Source: Rhodococcus sp. IEGM 1379
GTDB lineage: Bacteria; Actinomycetota; Actinomycetes; Mycobacteriales; Mycobacteriaceae
Assembly (NCBI RefSeq): GCF_030056815.1
Contig: NZ_JASHKR010000004.1
Coordinates: forward strand, 125,880-189,879
Length of the DNA stretch: 64,000 bases
Direction of reading: 5' to 3'
Shown: positions 31,960 through 40,439 of the stretch, one piece after another
Layout: every line of letters begins with the position of its first letter
Position numbering within the stretch: position 1 is the stretch's first letter
Program-made: the position numbers and the translations under genes
Notes under the pieces: generated by a model
Databases searched by the model: none
What the model was told of the DNA's origin: nothing
The model's input: the letters and a program-made list of their open reading frames with translations, nothing else

Positions 31960-32325
31960 TCAGGGAGCTGGTCCCACCGCAAAGCCGGCATTCGCAAGAT
32001 CGGCAAACTCCGGGTCCGCACGTGAACCGTCGGCGTGGACCTCGACGTATCGGGCCGAATAACCCCGAGGATCGGCAACACTTCCGACCACCGGTCGCCG
32101 CTCGAGCACAATTGCCCCAGGCCACCGTGCATGTACAGCATTGATCAACAGCGCGCCATCGACATCACCCGTCGAAATGGGGCCACCCTCACCGACTACC
32201 GCTACTCGTCGACCGTCCGTCAACATCCACACCCCGACGGGAAAGGATCGGACGTCACCATCTCCGGCGATTGCCACCGTCTCCCCAACCGCGCTCACAA
32301 GATGTGCAGACTCCCGAGGTTCCAT
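31960..32325 (-). CDS. Hypothetical protein of about 121 residues
   Basis: The ATG at 32325 has GGGAGG six bases upstream, which supports a real gene. The product is soluble, Val/Gly/Ala-rich, with alternating strand-like stretches (GVWMLTDGRRVAVVGEGG; LERRPVVGSVADPRGYSARYVEV) and no recognised motif, signal or membrane segment. It lies 87 nt upstream of the Rv2005c-like USP on the same strand and may be co-transcribed with it. Function not recognised. Confidence 0.6.
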   Translation of the reverse strand: MEPRESAHLVSAVGETVAIAGDGDVRSFPVGVWMLTDGRRVAVVGEGGPISTGDVDGALLINAVHARWPGAIVLERRPVVGSVADPRGYSARYVEVHADGSRADPEFADLANAGFAVGPAP

Positions 32326-32439
32326 CGTGCCTCCCTGAGTAGGGTCACCGATACCGTCACCGATGCCCACGGTGAGTGTCACCCTCTACGTTAGACGGAC
32401 ACTCCGCATCTGACCCATGCCTTCGAACACCGGTGAGAT

Positions 32440-32451
32440 GGTCCAAAGACC
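32440..32451. promoter_or_regulatory. Candidate DevR box (GGTCCAAAGACC)
   Basis: GGTCCAAAGACC is an inverted repeat (GGTC/GACC with a 4-nt centre), extended by CTT on the right. It has the size and spacing of a DosR site (GGAC-N4-GTCC) with symmetrical changes. It lies between the divergent hypothetical gene (32325) and the flavodoxin gene (32591), about where a promoter is expected. Weak evidence without binding data. Confidence 0.35.
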
Positions 32452-32590
32452 CTTTTTAATGCACCTGGCGACTCTCACGCCGGGCCCCTCGTCACGGAAC
32501 AATTCGAACTGAGGCCCGCACTTGAGCCCCGACACACATCTTTGGATTCGGACTCAAGCATCGGGACCAACAACCTGCGTGGAGGAATTG

Positions 32591-33109
32591 ATGAGAGCCC
32601 TGGTCACAGCCGCAAGTCGACACGGTTCGACGGATGAGATCGCCGAAGCACTCGCCGGCGTCCTCCGTGACAACGGTGCCGAAGTCGACCTCATCGAACC
32701 GGCCGCAGTCCACGAAATCACCGACTACGACACAATCGTCCTCGGCAGCGCGATCTACCTCGGCCACTGGATGAACGACGCAAAGAGCTTCGCGGAACGA
32801 TTCGCCGACGCACTGCGCCTCCGACAGGTCTGGCTGTTCTCGTCCGGCCCGGTCGGCGACCAGGACCCACCTGTCGGAGATCCGGCCGACATCGCCGCTC
32901 TGTTGAAAGCGACAGGTGCAGTGGAACACCGCTTGTTCGCCGGCAAACTTGATCGAAGTGAACTCGGTTTCGGTGAACGAGTGGCCGTAAGGGTCGTGCA
33001 CGCACCGGAAGGCGACTATCGCGATTGGAACGCGGTGCGCGATTGGGCAGAAACAATTCTCGGTACGCCCCGGTACACACGGCATCTGGAACCCGAAGGA
33101 ACACCATGA
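32591..33109 (+). CDS. Flavodoxin-domain protein (HemG-like)
   Basis: 172 aa. The N-terminal phosphate-loop LVTAASRHGSTDEIAEALA is the FMN-binding motif of flavodoxins, and DYDTIVLGSAIYLGHWMNDA with WLFSSGPVGD matches the HemG/flavodoxin_5 type. Either an electron carrier or a protoporphyrinogen oxidase-like enzyme. ATG 32591 has GGAGGA just upstream. The stop overlaps the next USP gene (ATGA), so the two are coupled. Confidence 0.82.
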   Translation: MRALVTAASRHGSTDEIAEALAGVLRDNGAEVDLIEPAAVHEITDYDTIVLGSAIYLGHWMNDAKSFAERFADALRLRQVWLFSSGPVGDQDPPVGDPADIAALLKATGAVEHRLFAGKLDRSELGFGERVAVRVVHAPEGDYRDWNAVRDWAETILGTPRYTRHLEPEGTP

Positions 33110-34044
33110 CTACGCCTGCACCAATCGTCGTCGGAGTTGACCGTTCCGACAGTGCATTGAATGCCGTTCGGTGGGCCGCCCGCGAAGCGGTACTGCGCCG
33201 GCGACCGTTGCACTTGGTTGCCGCAATGCCCGGTTCACCCAACACATTCCGGCACGCAGTCCAATTGGGAGCACCCCACTTTCCGGATCAACGGTACGAG
33301 GCTCGCGAGCGGCTGTCGAAAGCACATACGGTGGCGCTGGACTCTGCCGCCGACGCAGCAATTGGCAGCACGGCAGTGGGCAACGCACGACTCTCCGTGG
33401 TCGAGCATCTGCGATTCGGGAACACCGTCGAGATCCTTCTCGGTGAATCACGAAACGCGGCAATGCTCGTCGTAGGCTCACGCGGACTTGATCAACTCGC
33501 CGACGGAATACTCGGATCCATCAGCGCGGCAGTAGTACTGCATGCAGAGTGCCCGGTGGCGGTCATTCGTTGCCTTCCCGAATCAGAACGGCCACCACTC
33601 GACGGTCCCGTCGTGGTCGGTATCGACGGAACGGAAAACAGCGAACCGGCAATCTCGGAAGCGTTCGAAACGGCGTCCCTCCACGGAGTAGATCTTGTTG
33701 CCGTCCATGCGTGGAGCGATTCCCGTCTCACAACGGCTTTCCCCTCCGACCCCGACGGCGTTGCCCTGGATTGGAACGCGATTTCCACTGCCGAACATGC
33801 CGTGCTCTCCGAAAGGCTTGCCGGTTGGCGGGAAAAGTATCCGGATGTCGCAATCCGGCAGGTTGTCGTGCATGACAGACCCGCCCGGCAATTGATCACC
33901 GAATCGAAATCAGCACAACTGGTGGTCGTCGGCAGGCGCGGCCGTGGCGGATTCACCTCGATGCTCCTCGGTTCCACCAGTCGACGCCTCATGCACACTG
34001 CGGTGTGCCCGCTACTGATCGTGCACTCACCCCGCACTCCCTGA
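33106..34044 (+). CDS. Tandem universal stress protein
   Basis: 312 aa, two USP domains with motifs GSRGLDQLADGILGS and [15 protein letters not shown]. It is much closer to the USP at 50227-51126 than to the other two in the window; long segments such as RLAGWREKYPDV and GTENSEPAI are nearly shared, so the pair looks like a duplication. Translationally coupled to the flavodoxin gene. Confidence 0.9.
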   Translation: MTTPAPIVVGVDRSDSALNAVRWAAREAVLRRRPLHLVAAMPGSPNTFRHAVQLGAPHFPDQRYEARERLSKAHTVALDSAADAAIGSTAVGNARLSVVEHLRFGNTVEILLGESRNAAMLVVGSRGLDQLADGILGSISAAVVLHAECPVAVIRCLPESERPPLDGPVVVGIDGTENSEPAISEAFETASLHGVDLVAVHAWSDSRLTTAFPSDPDGVALDWNAISTAEHAVLSERLAGWREKYPDVAIRQVVVHDRPARQLITESKSAQLVVVGRRGRGGFTSMLLGSTSRRLMHTAVCPLLIVHSPRTP

Positions 34045-34089
34045 ACAAATACCGAAACCCATTGCACATCATAGTGATCGGCTGAAAAA

Positions 34090-34341
34090 ATGACCATTCA
34101 CTTCGAGCCGTCCTTTCACACGGATTCGATAACCATCTCCGAACAACATGACCTGACCGTCCAGCGTCTCACAGCAGAGTTCTGCGGCCTCATCTCCTCG
34201 GAATCCATCGGCATCGTCGTCGACGGTTGCGTGGCCGACTTGTCGTGGGCGTCAAAACTTGCTCTGCCGGAACTGAGCGAACGCCTTGCGCGACAACGGA
34301 TCATCGATTATCTCGACTGCAAGGCAAAAGACTTCGAATGA
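34090..34341 (+). CDS. Hypothetical 83-residue protein
   Basis: Short soluble, mostly helical protein; the C-terminal part (LPELSERLARQRIIDYLDCK) is a probable helix. It weakly recalls the N-terminal three-helix domain found with some low-molecular-weight phosphatases, but there is no firm match. The ribosome site before ATG 34090 is poor (A-rich). It is collinear with the USP upstream and the dehydrogenase downstream (14-nt gap), so it may belong to that operon. Confidence 0.45.
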   Translation: MTIHFEPSFHTDSITISEQHDLTVQRLTAEFCGLISSESIGIVVDGCVADLSWASKLALPELSERLARQRIIDYLDCKAKDFE

Positions 34342-34355
34342 ACGGGTGAGACGCC

Positions 34356-35105
34356 ATGAACTCTGTAAGCGGCAGAAGCGCATTGGTGACCGGCGGTGCA
34401 CACGGGATCGGAGCAGCCATCGCCAAGTCCTTGTCGGAAGCGGGAATTAGAGTCCTCATCGGCGATCTCCTCGACAGCGATTGTGAGGAGCAGGCCGCGA
34501 AGTTGGGCAGTCGGGTCGCATTTCAACATCTCGACATCACCCAAACCGAAAGCTGGGAATCCGCGATCGAAACCGCGGAAGAAACATTCGGACCACTCAT
34601 TGCTCTCGTCAACAATGCCCGATTTCTCGAGTTCGGCAGCATTCAGGATCAACATCCGACCTCGTTCAGACACGTCCTGAACACCAACCTATACGGCGCT
34701 TGGCTCGGAATGCACTGTGCAGCTAGGGTACTGATCAAATCTGGGGGCGGTGTCATCGTCAACATCTCCTCGACCGCCGGGTTGACCGGTTACGCCGATA
34801 TCGGAGCATATTGCGCGAGTCAATGGGGATTACGTGGTCTTACGAAAGCTGCAGCGCTTGATCTGGGCCCACACAACGTCCGTGTGTGCTCCGTCCATCC
34901 GGGACAGATCGACTCGGAAATGACTCCGGGTTTCGGTTCCGTGCCCGTCACACAACAGCTGATCCCCCGGATGGGAAGACCGGAAGAGGTAGCCGCGATG
35001 GTTCGGTTCATCGTCTGCGAAGCAACGTATTCGACCGGCACCGAGTTCATCGTCGACGGGGGTTGTACGACTGGACTGCGTCTAGCCATCCCTGATGACA
35101 AGTGA
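34356..35105 (+). CDS. Short-chain dehydrogenase/reductase with altered active site
   Basis: 249 aa, classic SDR length. The cofactor motif TGGAHGIG (TGxxxGxG) is intact and the catalytic Ser (VNISSTAG) and Tyr are present. However, the YxxxK motif reads YCASQ, so the catalytic lysine is Gln (codon CAA), and NNAG reads NNAR. The overall sequence is closest in pattern to 3-alpha/20-beta-hydroxysteroid dehydrogenase-like proteins such as Rv2002, which neighbours the DosR genes of M. tuberculosis. It may be inactive or have a changed function. Confidence 0.85.
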   Translation: MNSVSGRSALVTGGAHGIGAAIAKSLSEAGIRVLIGDLLDSDCEEQAAKLGSRVAFQHLDITQTESWESAIETAEETFGPLIALVNNARFLEFGSIQDQHPTSFRHVLNTNLYGAWLGMHCAARVLIKSGGGVIVNISSTAGLTGYADIGAYCASQWGLRGLTKAAALDLGPHNVRVCSVHPGQIDSEMTPGFGSVPVTQQLIPRMGRPEEVAAMVRFIVCEATYSTGTEFIVDGGCTTGLRLAIPDDK

Positions 35106-35149
35106 CACTCTCCAACAATCACGCGATACACGAAGTCAGGAGAATGCTC

Positions 35150-35638
35150 ATGGGATTAACCACGGTCAATGGGTTACCCGCGCACCCGATTCTCATTCAT
35201 TTCGTCGTTGTCCTCGTACTGATCTCTGCACTACTGCTGATGGTTGCGGTGTGTTGGCCCGCTGCCAGAGTTCGATTGGGTTTGGCCCCCACGGTCGTAG
35301 CATTGGTCACGCTCGTCTTGGTCCCGATCACAACCGATGCGGGTGAATGGCTCAAGGAACAGTTACCACCCGATCCCCTGATCGACGTGCATGCCGAACT
35401 GGGTGAACAGATGCTGTTCTGGTCCATCGGGGTATTCGCTCTTGCCGCCATCTGGTGGATCATTCATTCCAAACGATTCACAGAATGGCGAGCTGATCAC
35501 CCGTCAGCGCAAGTGTGGAAGGTGATCGTGATTGCCGTTGCCATCGTGTCGGTTCTGGTCGGTGCAGGGTCGATGGTTCAGGTCTATCGAATCGGAGAAA
35601 GCGGCGCGAAAGCCGTGTGGAGTGATCAGATCGGATAG
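35150..35638 (+). CDS. DUF2231 membrane protein
   Basis: About 162 aa with four membrane helices. The opening VNGLPAHPILIHFVVVLVLIS with the His-Pro and following His is the DUF2231 signature, as is DVHAELGEQMLFW. The family is often found with redox or heme proteins, function unknown. The ATG at 35150 is chosen because CAGGAG ends eight bases before it; the ATG at 35144 is too close to that site. It is convergent with dinB (11-nt gap). Confidence 0.8.
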   Translation: MGLTTVNGLPAHPILIHFVVVLVLISALLLMVAVCWPAARVRLGLAPTVVALVTLVLVPITTDAGEWLKEQLPPDPLIDVHAELGEQMLFWSIGVFALAAIWWIIHSKRFTEWRADHPSAQVWKVIVIAVAIVSVLVGAGSMVQVYRIGESGAKAVWSDQIG

Positions 35639-35649
35639 GAAGATTCTCT

Positions 35650-36885
35650 CTAGTCCGGGAGCAACGGCACCGCGATGTCCGGGTCGCGGCCCAGCAACAC
35701 TCCGCGGGTGAGGGCGGCCGAGCCGAACTTCTTCCGAACGCTGTCCATCGCTGAGTCGAGCGCGGCAGTATCGGGACCACCGTCGAAGGGCAATTCGAGC
35801 TGCTGCGCGCCGTCCTTATCCAAATTCGATACGGCAACACCGATCAGCGTGATGCCTTTCTCTGCGATCATCGGTGCCGCGTCCGTAAGCAGAACCATCG
35901 CAGCCTTCAGTAGTTCGGCTGTGTCGGCGGTAGATCGACGCAGTGTCTGAGAACGCGTAGCCCGCGTGAAATCGGCGAAGCGAAGCCGGAGCGTGATCGT
36001 GCGTCCGGTCCGCTCCGATGAGCGCATACGCCTGCTCACCCGATCTGTCAGGGACATCAGCGATGCCTCGAGATCGGATCGCGAGTGCGCACCTCGACCC
36101 AACGCGTGCTGCGCGCCCATCGAACTGCGGCCTCCGTACGCTCGGACCGGCCGCGGATCTTGATTGTGCGACAGCGCATAAAGGTGGCGTCCGGCGCCGC
36201 GGCCCAGAATCGAGACGATCGAGGACTCGTCGTGCCGAGCAATATCTCCCACCGTCACGATGTCGAAATCGCGGAGCTTCTGCGCGGTAACCTTTCCGAC
36301 GCCCCACAGTTTCCCGACGGACAACGGGTGGAGAAACGCGGCCTCTCCGTCCGGTGGCACCAGCAGTAGGCCGTCGGGCTTGGCGAACGCACTTGCGACC
36401 TTTGCCAAGAACTTGGTGCGAGCAATTCCCACGGTGATCGGCAGACCGACCTGCTCAGCGACATCACGTCGAAGGTTCGCACCGATCTGCAGCGGTGTTC
36501 CGACGATCCGAGCCAGTCCCCCGACTTCCAGGAACGCCTCGTCGATCGAAATTCCTTCGACCAGCGGCGAGGTGTCGTGAAAGACCTCGAATACGTCCTT
36601 GCTCGCCTGCGAGTAGGCCTCCATCCGCGGTGGCACGACAATCGCTTGTGGGCACAGCGCACGAGCCTGGCCGCCGCTCATTGCGGTCCTGATACCGAAG
36701 GCCTTGGCCTCATAGCTCGCGGCCAGGACAACCCCGCCGCCCACGATCACCGGTCGACCGGCCAACCCTGGATCGTCCCGCTGCTCGACGGAAGCGTAAA
36801 ACGAATCGAGATCGGCGTGCAGGATCGTGGCATCACCGGACCGGTGACTGCCGCGGGTTCCTGACAACAACTGGGCCACGGACAT
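35650..36885 (-). CDS. dinB: DNA polymerase IV
   Basis: Y-family translesion polymerase of about 411 aa. Catalytic motifs ILHADLDSFYASVEQRDD and GISIDEAFLEVGG carry the metal-binding acidic residues. The thumb (TVGDIARHDESSI) and little-finger domain (GRTITLRLRFADFTRATR) follow. The start is uncertain: ATG 36885 gives a short N-terminal extension, while TTG 36966 adds 27 more residues. Neither has a strong ribosome site. Not obviously part of the dormancy operons. Confidence 0.93.
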   Translation of the reverse strand: MSVAQLLSGTRGSHRSGDATILHADLDSFYASVEQRDDPGLAGRPVIVGGGVVLAASYEAKAFGIRTAMSGGQARALCPQAIVVPPRMEAYSQASKDVFEVFHDTSPLVEGISIDEAFLEVGGLARIVGTPLQIGANLRRDVAEQVGLPITVGIARTKFLAKVASAFAKPDGLLLVPPDGEAAFLHPLSVGKLWGVGKVTAQKLRDFDIVTVGDIARHDESSIVSILGRGAGRHLYALSHNQDPRPVRAYGGRSSMGAQHALGRGAHSRSDLEASLMSLTDRVSRRMRSSERTGRTITLRLRFADFTRATRSQTLRRSTADTAELLKAAMVLLTDAAPMIAEKGITLIGVAVSNLDKDGAQQLELPFDGGPDTAALDSAMDSVRKKFGSAALTRGVLLGRDPDIAVPLLPD

Positions 36886-36974
36886 AGGGTCCCACGAGGG
36901 TCCGACAGCAATGATGTTCCTCGACGAGGCTTGACTGCGATACGGGAGCGTCGAGGACGACCCCAATTCGAGTT

Positions 36975-38066
36975 TTACATCATGTTCCGAGTGCTGAAGT
37001 TCGATCCCACACCGCGAAGAAACAACTCGGCTGGAAGGGCCCGCAGCACGAGGTCTCGAACAACGGTAGAGCCAGTGCCGCGAGTGAGGATTACTCGGGC
37101 AGATTGGCGCGAGCGCACTTGAAGGCGATGCGTTCTCCTGGTGCGGAGGTAGTCGTAGGTCGCCACATCATCAGCATGAGCGCCGAGCGCGACAGCATCC
37201 TCGAGAGCCTGGCATGCGCCTTGACCGAGATGCGGTCCCATCGCATGCGCCGCATCACCGACGAGCACAACACTTTTCCGAACGAAGGACGGTAGCGCCG
37301 GAAGATCCCTGATGTCATGCCGAAGAATCCGCTCCGGCGCGACTGCAGAGATAAGTTGAGGAATCGGAGCCTGCCAGTCAAGAAAATCGTCCAATGACGG
37401 GTCCGGCGCTTCCTTCGACAATCGGGTGGCAGCGAAGATGTACAACCGCCCGTTCCCCAGAGGCACGATTCCGAATTCGGTTCCGACTCCGAGGATTCCA
37501 CCAACATCGACAGTCTCGAAGTCATCAACGATCCACCTCCACGCGCGAATGCCCAGCGACTGCGGCACTGGATACTGCGGGAAAATCGTTCGTCGCGTGA
37601 GGCTATCGATTCCGTCGGCGCCGACGATCAGATCGAAATCTTCTGTGCGATCACCACATCGAATCGCACCACTCACCTCAATCCCGGTGACTGCGCCGCC
37701 GAACCGTACAGCTACCGACTCTGGAAGTGCTGTGCTGAGAATATCCACCAGGTCAGCGCGATGCATGGCGACGAAGTTGCCGTGCATCGCGCGGAATCTC
37801 TCCTCACTGGTCTGCATCAACCACCGACCCTGGCGATTGCGTATTCCGCCTACCCAGCCTGGGGCGGCCCTCCTTCGGATTTCATCGCCTACTCCAAGGT
37901 GGTCGAGTGCGGCGAGTGCGTTCGGCCACAAAGTGATTCCGGCGCCCACCTCGGTAAGTGCCGGAGCTTGCTCGAACACTGTGACCGACCAGCCTGCGTT
38001 CGTAAGCGCTAGCGCCGTTGCCAGGCCCCCGATACCGCTTCCGATGATTCCCGCTGTTCGCATCAT
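36975..38066 (-). CDS. FAD-dependent aromatic-ring-hydroxylase-type monooxygenase
   Basis: About 363 aa. The dinucleotide motif AGIIGSGIGGLATALALTNA, the internal DLIVGADGIDS (DG motif) and LVGDAAHAMGPHLGQGACQA (GD motif) define the PHBH/salicylate-hydroxylase-type flavoprotein monooxygenases. Substrate not predictable. The ATG pair at 38066/38063 is preceded by GAGAGGGGG and gives the flavin motif almost at the N-terminus; a longer frame to 38243 has no family similarity. Transcribed divergently from rpf. Confidence 0.88.
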   Translation of the reverse strand: MMRTAGIIGSGIGGLATALALTNAGWSVTVFEQAPALTEVGAGITLWPNALAALDHLGVGDEIRRRAAPGWVGGIRNRQGRWLMQTSEERFRAMHGNFVAMHRADLVDILSTALPESVAVRFGGAVTGIEVSGAIRCGDRTEDFDLIVGADGIDSLTRRTIFPQYPVPQSLGIRAWRWIVDDFETVDVGGILGVGTEFGIVPLGNGRLYIFAATRLSKEAPDPSLDDFLDWQAPIPQLISAVAPERILRHDIRDLPALPSFVRKSVVLVGDAAHAMGPHLGQGACQALEDAVALGAHADDVATYDYLRTRRTHRLQVRSRQSARVILTRGTGSTVVRDLVLRALPAELFLRGVGSNFSTRNMM

Positions 38067-38705
38067 CGGCCCCCTCTCATTCGATTGCCACAAATGTAGA
38101 TGTGGGATGGCATGTCCGACATTGTTCTCCCCATCGGCGAGTTCACCGTGCCCTGTTCGCATTGTGGAGAATTTGGGGTTCCTCCTCGTGCAGCGACGAC
38201 TCCATCCGGCTCTACGCCCCAAGACAGCCATTGGGAGCATCATGTTCGCTCGGTTCCGGCCCTAGACAGAATCGATCGGATTTGAATTCTCTTGGCCTGC
38301 AGGGAAAATCTGGTCGGTCGGTTAACAAGTCATTGTCTCGACACGGTCGATTCACCGTCAGAATTCGCTCGAAATCAGCCCGTACCAGGCCAATCACGAC
38401 GGCAAATAACGTGATCTACATCACATTTAGCCTCAATTCCGTAACGCTCTCCGCACCCGCACGACAGCAATTGACCTGCAAAAATACCAACCGATGCACA
38501 TCCGTTGCACAAAACCGCGCAAACACGCCGAACCGTGACCAATCCGTGATCGTTCTCTATCGTTGTTCTCAACCCGAGCAACCGGGCAGCACCGAATCGC
38601 CGGCGCCAAATCCCACCCCGCGATTTCGGACAACAACATTCCTTGTGGTGGGAATTGAGACGGTCACCGTCTTCCAATGGCGGGACCCGAAAGGATTCAC
38701 CCTCA
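38067..38705. other. Long divergent intergenic region upstream of rpf
   Basis: About 640 nt without a convincing gene, AT-richer than its surroundings around 38390-38460. It must hold the promoters of the monooxygenase and rpf genes, and it contains a CRP/GlxR-type palindrome (38410-38425). A long 5' leader for rpf is possible. I looked for a c-di-AMP (ydaO) riboswitch and did not find its conserved blocks. Confidence 0.5.
38410..38425. promoter_or_regulatory. CRP/GlxR-type cAMP-receptor binding site
   Basis: CGTGATCTACATCACA matches the actinobacterial CRP/GlxR consensus TGTGANNTANNTCACA at every fixed position except the first. It lies about 280 nt upstream of rpf and 345 nt upstream of the divergent monooxygenase start. 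rpf genes in mycobacteria and corynebacteria are known cAMP-receptor targets, which makes rpf the likelier client. Confidence 0.6.
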
Positions 38706-39038
38706 ATGACCAAGAACACCGTTACCCGCACCATCGCCGCCGTCGCCGCAGCCGGAGCCCTCGCGGCCGGAGCCCTCGGACTCAGCGCCGGCACCGCATC
38801 CGCCGCCACCCACGACTGGTCCGGCGTCGCAGAATGCGAATCATCGGGCAACTGGGCTGCAAACACCGGCAACGGCTTCTACGGCGGACTGCAGTTCACC
38901 CAGAGCACCTGGAACGCCTTCGGCGGATCCGGCAGTGCCCACAATGCCAGCCAGGCCGAGCAGGAACGCGTCGCCGAAAACGTCCTCGCCGGCCAGGGCG
39001 CCGGTGCCTGGCCCGCCTGCGGTCAGTACCTGCGCTGA
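38706..39038 (+). CDS. Small secreted resuscitation-promoting factor (Rpf domain)
   Basis: 110 aa. A signal peptide (about residues 1-34, ending in an AGTASAA region) is followed directly by a single Rpf catalytic domain: [20 protein letters not shown] with the catalytic glutamate, then [17 protein letters not shown] and a C-terminal PACGQYL. There are no LysM or G5 domains, so it is an RpfC/D/E-type minimal peptidoglycan transglycosylase that helps dormant cells resume growth. ATG 38706 gives a clean signal peptide. A strong terminator follows. Confidence 0.93.
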   Translation: MTKNTVTRTIAAVAAAGALAAGALGLSAGTASAATHDWSGVAECESSGNWAANTGNGFYGGLQFTQSTWNAFGGSGSAHNASQAEQERVAENVLAGQGAGAWPACGQYLR

Positions 39039-39062
39039 TCCCCACCCCCCATATTTACGTCA

Positions 39063-39104
39063 CTGCCCGGTGACCGTCGACTCAGACGGTCACCGGGCAG
39101 TTTT
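39063..39104 (+). terminator. Intrinsic terminator after rpf
   Basis: A perfect 16-bp stem, CTGCCCGGTGACCGTC (39063-39078) and its complement (39085-39100), with a 6-nt loop and followed by TTTT. It lies 25 nt after the rpf stop codon. Confidence 0.92.
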
Positions 39105-39773
39105 CATTTCGATCTGCATCTCGCCTCGAAAGAATGCATCATTTGAGGTCAATATCCATGAACCACAACGGGTTCGAATCACCATTGTCAAAACCACCGC
39201 GACTCTGGCCCTTCCGGCACGCCGAGCCGAATCCAACCCGCGCAGTTCAAAGACCCTTCCCCCCAAAGATATTCGGCACCACACCACCAATCTGCAAGAG
39301 CCATTCGACGGGCGACACCTACCGCACACGTCCCGGTAGACAAGGAATCCCCGATATCACCTGGCAACTTCGCTCAGCGCTTCACTGTGCGGATAATTCA
39401 TCCATCCTTCACGGGTAGTTCGAGATCTATTCCTACAGATCAGTACACATACTGAATCGCCGGGAACCCAGGTCATGATGGTCAAGGCTTCGGGAAGCGG
39501 CCGGACGGTTCGCCGATCCGCACAGGGGCTAGAACCGGGAGCGGAAGGCGCGGGGTCAGGGTGGGTAGCCATCAGCACTCTGTGGGTTGGAGATGCGGTG
39601 CACGTTCCATGCCCGCGGGCTCCCCTCGGCGTTTCTCCAGCTGGGCTGCCGCCGGTGATGCGTTCGCCAATCAGGTTGTTCGGCATACGTCCAGCGTCCC
39701 TGTTCGGGGCACGCACGTCGTCCCGCCGCTGCAGCCTCTTCATGTACCGTCACTGCGGGCCGCGGCGGCAGCG
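39105..39773. other. Intergenic region with no recognisable gene
   Basis: About 670 nt between the rpf terminator and the response regulator gene. Several open frames exist on both strands, but none has a family signature or convincing ribosome site. Base composition turns more GC-rich towards 39770, where the two-component genes end. I see no RNA gene or repeat. Confidence 0.4.
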
Positions 39774-40439
39774 TCAGTTGAGGTGCGGACGGATCAGACC
39801 ATTCTCGTAGGCGGCGATGACGAGTTGTGCCCGGTCGTGGGCGTGCAACTTCGTCATGATGCGGTTGACGTGGGTCTTGGCGGTGTGCGGTGAGATCACC
39901 AGGTCGATTGCGATTTCGTCATTAGACCGGCCCGCGCCGACGAGAGTAAGGACCTCGACCTCCCGCTCGGTAAGGTGCTCGAGCGCCGGCGGGACCCGTT
40001 CACTATCGGCGGCCGGGTGAACGTAGCGGTTGATCAGGCTGCGCGTCGCGACCGGCGAGAGGAGCGCGTCACCGCGGTGGATGGCGTGGATCGCGGCGAT
40101 GATCTGGTCGGGTTCGGCTCCTTTACCGATAAATCCGCTCGCGCCGGCGCGCAGCGCTCCGACGATGTACTGATCCTCCTCGAATGTGGTGAGTATCAGT
40201 ACCCGCACCGACTCGAGGTTCGGGTCGGAGCAGATGGTCCGTGTGGCCGTGATCCCGTCGATGCCGGGCATCCGGATATCCATGAGCACCACGTCCGGTC
40301 GCCAACGGCGAGCGAGTTCGATTGCGCGCTCACCGTTGCCGGCCTCGCCGACGACGGTGAGGCCGGCACTGTGGGTGATGATCGTGGTGATAGCAGACCG
40401 GATAAGAGTTTGGTCGTCGACGACGAGAACGGTAATCAT
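39774..40439 (-). CDS. NarL/LuxR-family response regulator
   Basis: 221 aa. Receiver domain with MITVLVVDDQTLIRS, PDVVLMDIRMPGIDG (phospho-acceptor Asp) and ASGFIGKGA (conserved Lys), then a LuxR helix-turn-helix LTEREVEVLTLVGAGRSNDEIA / SPHTAKTHVNRI. Partner kinase is directly upstream with a 4-nt overlap. The pair is of the type that usually controls an adjacent ABC exporter; here only a stump of one remains at 41818. Confidence 0.92.
   Translation of the reverse strand: MITVLVVDDQTLIRSAITTIITHSAGLTVVGEAGNGERAIELARRWRPDVVLMDIRMPGIDGITATRTICSDPNLESVRVLILTTFEEDQYIVGALRAGASGFIGKGAEPDQIIAAIHAIHRGDALLSPVATRSLINRYVHPAADSERVPPALEHLTEREVEVLTLVGAGRSNDEIAIDLVISPHTAKTHVNRIMTKLHAHDRAQLVIAAYENGLIRPHLN

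Noticed and set aside
38426..38705. c-di-AMP (ydaO) riboswitch expected upstream of some actinobacterial rpf genes
   Set aside because: The conserved blocks of that riboswitch could not be found in this leader by eye; a covariance-model search would settle it.
39245..39265. CAAAGACCCTTCC resembling the sequence at 32440
   Set aside because: It lacks the second half of the palindrome and no dormancy gene starts nearby.
39357..39743. 128-codon minus-strand frame downstream of the response regulator gene
   Set aside because: No ribosome site, no recognisable domain, and composition typical of chance frames in GC-rich DNA.
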